Assembly (NCBI GenBank): GCA_943367595.1
Contig: CALRJS020000002.1
Location: 62,001 to 126,000, forward strand
DNA length: 64,000 bases
Direction: 5' to 3'
Source: MW101C3 sp943367595
GTDB lineage: Bacteria > Cyanobacteriota > Cyanobacteriia > PCC-6307 > Cyanobiaceae
This document shows positions 59,966 to 64,000 of the stretch, piece after piece. Each line of letters opens with the position of its first letter. Within the stretch, counting starts at the first letter, position 1. The notes beneath the pieces were generated by a model. That model ran no database searches. It was not told the origin of the DNA and saw only the letters and a program-made list of their open reading frames with translations. Position numbers and translations under genes: made by a program.

Positions 59966-61153
59966 ATGGCCCTGCAACCAGCCGCCGGCGCCAGGGATCT
60001 CAATCCCGTTCAGGTGGGCGGCAACCGCCGCCTGCGCGAGCGTCTGGCGGAGGTCTATCGGCTCTGGGGCTACCAGGAGGTGGCGCCCCCGTCGGTGGAA
60101 CGGCTCGACACCCTGCAGGCCGGCGGCGGCATCGCCGAGCAGGACGTGGTGCGCCTGGCGGCAGAAGAACCGCTGGGCCTGCGGCCTGAATTCACGGCCT
60201 CGATCGCCCGGGCGGCCTCCACACGCATGGCGTCTCGGCCACGGCCGCTGCGTCTGTGGGCGGAGGGTCCCACCTTCCGCGCTTTCGTGGGCGATGCGGG
60301 CGGGCAACGCATCAGTGAGCAACTGCAGAGCGGCGTGGAGCTGCTAGGGGTGCGCACGGCCTCCGCCGATGTGGAGCTGATCCGGCTGCTGCTGGCCTGC
60401 ACCGAAACGATCGGGCTGGAGCCCAGCCACGAAGCCCAGCTGCTGGTGGGCCACCACGGGCTGCTCAGTGCCCTGCTCGAGCGCCTGCCCGCCCAGCACC
60501 GCACCGCCTGCCGCCGTGCCCTCACGGGCTTCGATCCGCTGGCCCTGGCCGCCATTCCACTGGAGCCGACGGATCAGGCGAAGCTGCAGGCCTTGCTGCG
60601 CCTGCGCGGGGAACCGGCCTGGGTGCTGAAGGAGCTGGAGCGGCACCTAGGGGCCAGCCAGCTGCTGGCGGAGCTGGCCACCACCCTGGAGCTGGTGCGT
60701 CCGGCGGCCGAGCGTCTGGGGGTGCAGCTGCAGCTGGATCCCAGCTTCCAGCCTCACTTCGATCTCTACGACGGCATCGTGCTCAAGCTGGTGTGTCGCG
60801 GCGCGGCGGCACCGGTGGATGTGGCCAGCGGCGGCCGCTACGACGCCCTGGTGGGTCGCTTCTGCGCCGATGCGGCCCTGGCCGCCGGCGTGGGTTTCGC
60901 CTTTTCGATCGAGGACATCCGCGAGCTGCTCAGCGGCACTCCCGGCAGCAAGGAAGCGGCCAGGCAGGCGGAGCGCCCGCTACTGGTGGCCTACAGCCAC
61001 CCCGACGGACTCGCTGCCGCCCTGGAACGGCTCGATCAGCTCCATGCTCAGGGCCGCGCTGCCGAACTCCTGCCGGAGCCGCTCGGCTCGCACGCTGAGG
61101 CGGAGGTGGTGGCCTTCAGCCGCGACAGCCAAGGGCTGGAGTGGCTTGGCTGA
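59966..61153 (+). CDS. hisZ: ATP phosphoribosyltransferase regulatory subunit HisZ
   Basis: 395 residues. Histidyl-tRNA-synthetase-like protein that partners short HisG in the first step of histidine synthesis and mediates feedback. Segments: RLRERLAEVYRLWGYQEVAP, then LRPEFTASIARAASTRMASR, GGQRISEQLQSGVELLGVRT, and YDGIVLKLVCRGAAAPVDVA, SGGRYDALVGRFCADAALAA, GVGFAFSIEDIRELL. It lacks a full C-terminal anticodon-binding domain, which fits HisZ rather than HisRS. Starts 56 bp after the phosphatase-like gene. Confidence 0.92.
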   Translation: MALQPAAGARDLNPVQVGGNRRLRERLAEVYRLWGYQEVAPPSVERLDTLQAGGGIAEQDVVRLAAEEPLGLRPEFTASIARAASTRMASRPRPLRLWAEGPTFRAFVGDAGGQRISEQLQSGVELLGVRTASADVELIRLLLACTETIGLEPSHEAQLLVGHHGLLSALLERLPAQHRTACRRALTGFDPLALAAIPLEPTDQAKLQALLRLRGEPAWVLKELERHLGASQLLAELATTLELVRPAAERLGVQLQLDPSFQPHFDLYDGIVLKLVCRGAAAPVDVASGGRYDALVGRFCADAALAAGVGFAFSIEDIRELLSGTPGSKEAARQAERPLLVAYSHPDGLAAALERLDQLHAQGRAAELLPEPLGSHAEAEVVAFSRDSQGLEWLG

Positions 61154-61210
61154 GCCGGAGGCAGGCCTGACGGATTTCTAGGATCGCGCCACGCTTGCGC
61201 CCGTCCTTTC

Positions 61211-61435
61211 ATGGCCCACACGATCCTCACCGACGTCTGCGAGGGCGTGGCCGATTGCGTGGATGCCTGTCCTGTGGCCTGCATCAAGCCGGGCTCCGGA
61301 GCCAACAGCAAGGGCACCTCCTTTTATTGGATCGAATTCGACACCTGCATCGACTGCGGCATCTGCCTGCAGGTGTGCCCGGTGGAGGGGGCGATCGTGC
61401 CGGAGGAGCGGCCGGCCGAGCAACGGCGCAGCTGA
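61211..61435 (+). CDS. Dicluster (7Fe/8Fe-type) bacterial ferredoxin
   Basis: 74 residues. Two iron-sulfur motifs: CEGVADCVDACPVACI near the N-terminus, with the spacing of the 3Fe-4S or altered 4Fe-4S site, and CIDCGICLQVCPVEGAI as a normal 4Fe-4S site. Low-potential electron carrier. It starts an apparent three-gene operon with the cytochrome b gene (3 nt after its stop) and the molybdopterin enzyme, so it may exchange electrons with them. Confidence 0.92.
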   Translation: MAHTILTDVCEGVADCVDACPVACIKPGSGANSKGTSFYWIEFDTCIDCGICLQVCPVEGAIVPEERPAEQRRS

Positions 61436-61438
61436 GCA

Positions 61439-62065
61439 ATGGCGCGGCTGCGCAACGGCTCAGCTGAGGTGTCACCCTCCCGCCACCGGCATCCGCTCTG
61501 GACGCGGGTCTTCCACGGGTTCAACCTGGTGGTGCTGCTGGTGATGGCGGGCAGCGGCCTGCAGATCTACAACGCCCATCCCGTGTTCGGCGGTCGTGAT
61601 GGTGCCACTGTGCCGGAGCTGTTCACCCTTGGCGGTTGGCTGGCCGGCGGCCGCGACTGGCACTTCGGCTTCATGGGCCTCTACGCCCTGAACCTTGGGC
61701 TCTGGATCGCCCTGCTGATCCAGCGGCGTCGTGCACGGCTGGTGCAGAGCAGTGATCTGGCCACGCTGACTGCCAGTTCGAATCTGGGCAAGCGACGCCT
61801 GGCCGCGCACCGGCTGATCTACACCTTGATGCTGGTCCTGCTGGCCTTCGCTCTGATCACGGGCCTGGCGATGTACAAGCCGGCTCAGTTCTGGTGGCTG
61901 TCGGGCCTGTTCAGCTTCGGGGAACTGTTCGGTGCCACCAGCTGGCACACCTTGCGTGTGGCTCACCTCACCACGATTCCCGCCATCGCTCTGCTCACCC
62001 TGGCCCATGCCGCCCTCTCCTGGCGCATTGGAGGATGGCGGCTCTGGCGCTCGATGATCGCTTGA
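61439..62065 (+). CDS. Cytochrome b/b6 (cytochrome b561/Ni-Fe-hydrogenase b-type) membrane protein
   Basis: 208 residues with four membrane helices: WTRVFHGFNLVVLLVMAGSG, FGFMGLYALNLGLWIALLI, RLIYTLMLVLLAFALITGL, and HTLRVAHLTTIPAIALLTLA. Histidines in helices 1, 3 and 4 (RVFHGF, AAHRLIY, VAHLTT, LAHAAL) are suitable haem b ligands. Such subunits carry electrons between the quinone pool and a peripheral enzyme; here the likely partner is the molybdopterin oxidoreductase whose start overlaps this gene by 31 bp. Confidence 0.88.
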   Translation: MARLRNGSAEVSPSRHRHPLWTRVFHGFNLVVLLVMAGSGLQIYNAHPVFGGRDGATVPELFTLGGWLAGGRDWHFGFMGLYALNLGLWIALLIQRRRARLVQSSDLATLTASSNLGKRRLAAHRLIYTLMLVLLAFALITGLAMYKPAQFWWLSGLFSFGELFGATSWHTLRVAHLTTIPAIALLTLAHAALSWRIGGWRLWRSMIA

Positions 62066-62775
62066 CACCCGAGAGCCCCTGGCTGACCCGCCGGCACTTG
62101 CTCGGCCTCGCTTACAGCAGCGGGGCTCCCTTGCTGCTCGGCGGCTGCGCTCTCAATCGCTTCAGCGAGCAGGTGGGGAAGGCCACCCAGCCGTTCAATG
62201 AGCGCCTAGAAGCGTTGCTGCAGGGGAAGGGCAAGGTGCCTGAATTTCGCCGCGATCAGGTGGATCCGGCGGCCTTGCTGGTGAACAGCTTCAATGGCGT
62301 GCCGCGGCTGGATCCTGCGCGCTACCGCTTGCGCGTTGAGGGGCTGGTGCGCCAACCGCTGCAGCTGAATCTGGCCGATCTGGCCGCTCTACCCCAGCAC
62401 GAGATCACCATCCGCCATGTGTGCGTGGAGGGTTGGGCAGCGATCGTGTCCTGGTCGGGGGTGCGCCTCGCCGATGTGCTGGCGTTGGCTGGATTGTCCA
62501 GCCTGGGCGGCTACGTGGCGATCGAATCGGCTGATCAGTTCTTCACCACCTGGGACATCGCTTCCGCGCTGCATCCCCAGACCCTGCTGGCCACCGGCAT
62601 GAACGGCGCGCCGCTGCCGGTGGTGAACGGAGCCCCCGTGCGCCTCGCCTCTCCGATCAAGCTGGGCTACAAGCTCAGCAAGTGGGTGACGGGGGTGGAG
62701 GTGATCAGCTTCCTCGATCCATTGCGGTGCGGCACCTGGGAAGACAATGGCTACGAATGGTTTGCCGGGCTCTGA
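62035..62775 (+). CDS. Molybdopterin-dependent oxidoreductase (sulfite oxidase fold, MsrP/YedY-like)
   Basis: 246 residues from the ATG at 62035; a TTG at 62062 would remove the overlap with the cytochrome gene. The N-terminus has a twin-arginine motif (TRRHLLGLAYSSGAPL) and a lipobox-like LLGGC, so it may be a Tat-exported lipoprotein. Moco domain: NSFNGVPRLDPARYRLRVEG, likely Mo-ligand Cys in TIRHVCVEGWAAIVSWSGVR, then YVAIESADQFFTTWDIASAL and LGYKLSKWVTGVEVISF. In bacteria MsrP with the haem protein MsrQ repairs oxidised methionine; the partner here is a b561-type cytochrome, and the substrate is unknown. Confidence 0.88.
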   Translation: MAALALDDRLTPESPWLTRRHLLGLAYSSGAPLLLGGCALNRFSEQVGKATQPFNERLEALLQGKGKVPEFRRDQVDPAALLVNSFNGVPRLDPARYRLRVEGLVRQPLQLNLADLAALPQHEITIRHVCVEGWAAIVSWSGVRLADVLALAGLSSLGGYVAIESADQFFTTWDIASALHPQTLLATGMNGAPLPVVNGAPVRLASPIKLGYKLSKWVTGVEVISFLDPLRCGTWEDNGYEWFAGL

Positions 62776-62865
62776 GCTGGAGCTCTGTGAAGGAATTCAG
62801 TGTCTGAATTGAGTGCCGGAATGAAGTGGTGGATGTTGGTTGTGAAATTCCGCGATGGTATTGAG

Positions 62866-62929
62866 TGATGAAGTTCGTGATGGAATTCGGTGACTCAATT
62901 CGGTGATGGAGCTTTGTGATGCCATTCCT
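62866..62929. repeat. About 13-nt tandem repeat after the molybdopterin oxidoreductase gene
   Basis: TGATGAAGTTCG, TGATGGAATTCGG, TGACTCAATTCGG, TGATGGAGCTTTG, TGATGCCATTCCT at 62866, 62878, 62891, 62904 and 62917. More diverged units (TGAAGGAATTC, TGAATTGAG) reach back to the stop codon at 62775, so the whole spacer to 62944 may be built this way. Confidence 0.7.
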
Positions 62930-62944
62930 TGGATGAAAGCACCA

Positions 62945-63655
62945 TCAGAGGCCCTTCCCAACTTGCTTCTGATGCACGATGTAACTCCGTTGCTGACCCT
63001 GCCTCTGCTGCTGAATGCGATGCCTCACCTTCCTGCTATATCCAAAGGCAGCAGCCGCCCCAAGCAAGGGCAGTGGGCCGGGCACCTCGGCAGGAGTGGG
63101 GTCGGCAACGGCTTCAAACCTGACCGGGCCAGCAATGAGGCCCTCGGGAAGAGGGTTGCGTCTGGTTGGCGGCACTGGTGCCCAGATCCCAGAAATAACA
63201 CCCAACCTGAGAGGCACGGGCTGTTCGAGGGGAGTGAGTCGCGCAAAGCGCAGCAAACCAAGAGGAGGCTCCCCAACAGTTGGAGAGGGGAGGAGACCAG
63301 TCCAAATGATGTTGTTAAACGGCTCTGTTGGAACCGCCTTCAGAATGATGTCGCCGTTGCTCGTGCTGAATCCACCGTCTCCCAACGCTGCTGAGGATTC
63401 AAACGTGTAGGCACCAAGTGTTTGCGCTGGCCCACTGGTGATGGATACACTCACAGGTGGGTCTGTCTGAAAATCGGTGTTATCCGCGAGGCCGGTGATC
63501 AGGCCTGTGATTGTTTGGCCAGAATCAGTGAAGGAGAAGGAGAAAGAGAGTGCTGAAGCGGGAGCTGGAGCCAGAACCGGGAACCCCGCCATGCAAATTC
63601 CCGCAAGCCAACTCAATTGTTTACGCGAGATACCAACTGACAACAACCCTTTCAT
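62945..63655 (-). CDS. PEP-CTERM-type exported protein
   Basis: 236 residues from the ATG at 63655, chosen because a good promoter sits about 30 bp upstream. Signal peptide (LSWLAGICMAGFPVLAPAPA, cleavage near SALS). Mature part is beta-rich (SFSFSFTDSGQTITGLITGL, GAYTFESSAALGDGGFSTSN). A C-terminal sorting signal is visible, VPGPLPLLGAAAAFGYSRKV followed by Arg, but an extra basic 28-residue tail (QQRQGQQRSYIVHQKQ) extends past the usual end. Such proteins are processed by exosortase and exported or anchored; no exosortase is in the window. GC content is low (29/60 at 63301-63360). Confidence 0.75.
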   Translation of the reverse strand: MKGLLSVGISRKQLSWLAGICMAGFPVLAPAPASALSFSFSFTDSGQTITGLITGLADNTDFQTDPPVSVSITSGPAQTLGAYTFESSAALGDGGFSTSNGDIILKAVPTEPFNNIIWTGLLPSPTVGEPPLGLLRFARLTPLEQPVPLRLGVISGIWAPVPPTRRNPLPEGLIAGPVRFEAVADPTPAEVPGPLPLLGAAAAFGYSRKVRHRIQQQRQGQQRSYIVHQKQVGKGL

Positions 63656-63684
63656 TGCGCTGCGCCAATGAACCAAATTTTTTC

Positions 63685-63713
63685 ATCATACCAGCATCAC
63701 CTTTTTCTGCAAA
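63685..63713 (-). promoter_or_regulatory. Candidate promoter for the PEP-CTERM protein gene
   Basis: Minus strand: TTTGCA (63713-63708) as -35, 17-nt spacer, TATGAT (63690-63685) as -10, preceded by TGG giving an extended -10. Predicted transcription start near 63678, about 23 nt upstream of the ATG at 63655 and too close to the longer ATG at 63676, which supports the shorter start. Confidence 0.45.
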
Positions 63714-64000
63714 GTCCCATTGCTACACTGAAACACTGCACTGTGCTCCCACCCAAGGGCAGAAGGGTCCCCACTTCCCACTGGACCCCGCGTTCGCGAC
63801 ACATGAACAGCAAGGTTCAACAGCGGGATGCAAGAGTGCGGTCAGTGCCCAGCCAGGCCAACAAGAGCGGATCGAGGCTCAAGCCCCCTCGTGCCTGCTG
63901 TCGTTGTTCAGGCGTTCCTGGCCCTTTGTCGATCGCTACCTGTGACCGGGGCTGTTCGGATTGCTTTGGCTGAACCCTCCCATCCAGCGTGATTGAAGTG
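63714..64000. other. Unassigned right edge
   Basis: No gene, RNA or repeat that I can support. Frames are short and without recognisable motifs. It may be the upstream region of a gene beyond the window. Confidence 0.4.

Noticed and set aside
1..64000. CRISPR arrays, insertion sequences, prophage genes
   Set aside because: The tandem repeats have no spacer-repeat pattern of CRISPR, and no transposase, integrase or phage structural gene was recognised.

Overview
The window looks like chromosome from a GC-rich unicellular cyanobacterium of the Cyanobium/Synechococcus (picocyanobacterial) type. The evidence is a set of cyanobacterial families: a Ycf35/DUF1257 protein, the divergent cyanobacterial Hfq beside dapF, HemJ, DUF3370, DUF4330, DUF1995, DUF3110 and DUF4090 proteins, a DnaK with a long tail paired with a J-protein, pstCAB, and an aerobic-type CobN. 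Most of the sequence is densely packed housekeeping genes. A sample line inside cobN (18361-18420) is 44/60 G+C. Both window edges are clearly lower: 601-660 is 30/60 and 63301-63360 is 29/60.

Layout. 1-1316: truncated fatty-acyl-AMP ligase, minus strand. 1317-3579: a 2.2 kb stretch with no gene I can support, holding a strong palindrome and short tandem repeats. 3580-13336: an unusual C-terminal J-domain protein, a DUF3370 exported protein, a SigF-like sigma factor, an Ap4A phosphorylase-type enzyme, a SpoIID-domain protein, gpsA, an SDR enzyme and several small proteins. 13407-22170: ilvE-metH facing away from cobN, so a B12-dependent enzyme lies near a B12 synthesis enzyme. 22458-31821: PHP phosphoesterase, hemJ, an iron-sulfur (6-4) photolyase, uvrC, a flavin reductase, coaD, a coiled-coil protein, dacB and DUF4330. 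31917-40933: DUF1995, dapF with an unusual tail, hfq, leuS, the glutathione-dependent formaldehyde pair (fghA, frmA) and pgi. 41114-51721: an exported lysozyme-like candidate, an amidase, an M61 peptidase, ycf35, purN, argC, ribBA, cyclophilin, mtnP, murQ and DUF3110. 51785-58112: dnaK-dnaJ facing away from pstC-pstA-pstB. 58354-64000: tRNA-Ser(GGA) with its terminator, an extended [2Fe-2S] ferredoxin, an inositol-phosphatase-like enzyme, hisZ, a ferredoxin/cytochrome b/molybdopterin oxidoreductase operon, and a PEP-CTERM protein.

Genes that appear to work together: ilvE-metH and cobN (amino acid and cobalamin metabolism); photolyase-uvrC (UV damage repair); frmA-fghA (formaldehyde oxidation); pstCAB (phosphate uptake); dnaK-dnaJ (chaperone pair); dacB, amidase and murQ (peptidoglycan turnover and recycling); the three-gene ferredoxin-cytochrome b-Moco redox module.

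The most unusual signal is not a gene. Many spacers, often starting at or just after a stop codon, consist of short tandem repeats that have drifted. Unit lengths are about 13, 14, 24, 28, 31, 33, 34, 35, 43 and 45 nt, and each spacer has its own unit. A related process may explain simple-sequence expansions inside conserved proteins (CobN, MetH, DUF1995, DapF tail, DnaK tail). I found no CRISPR array, insertion sequence, prophage or obvious defence system.
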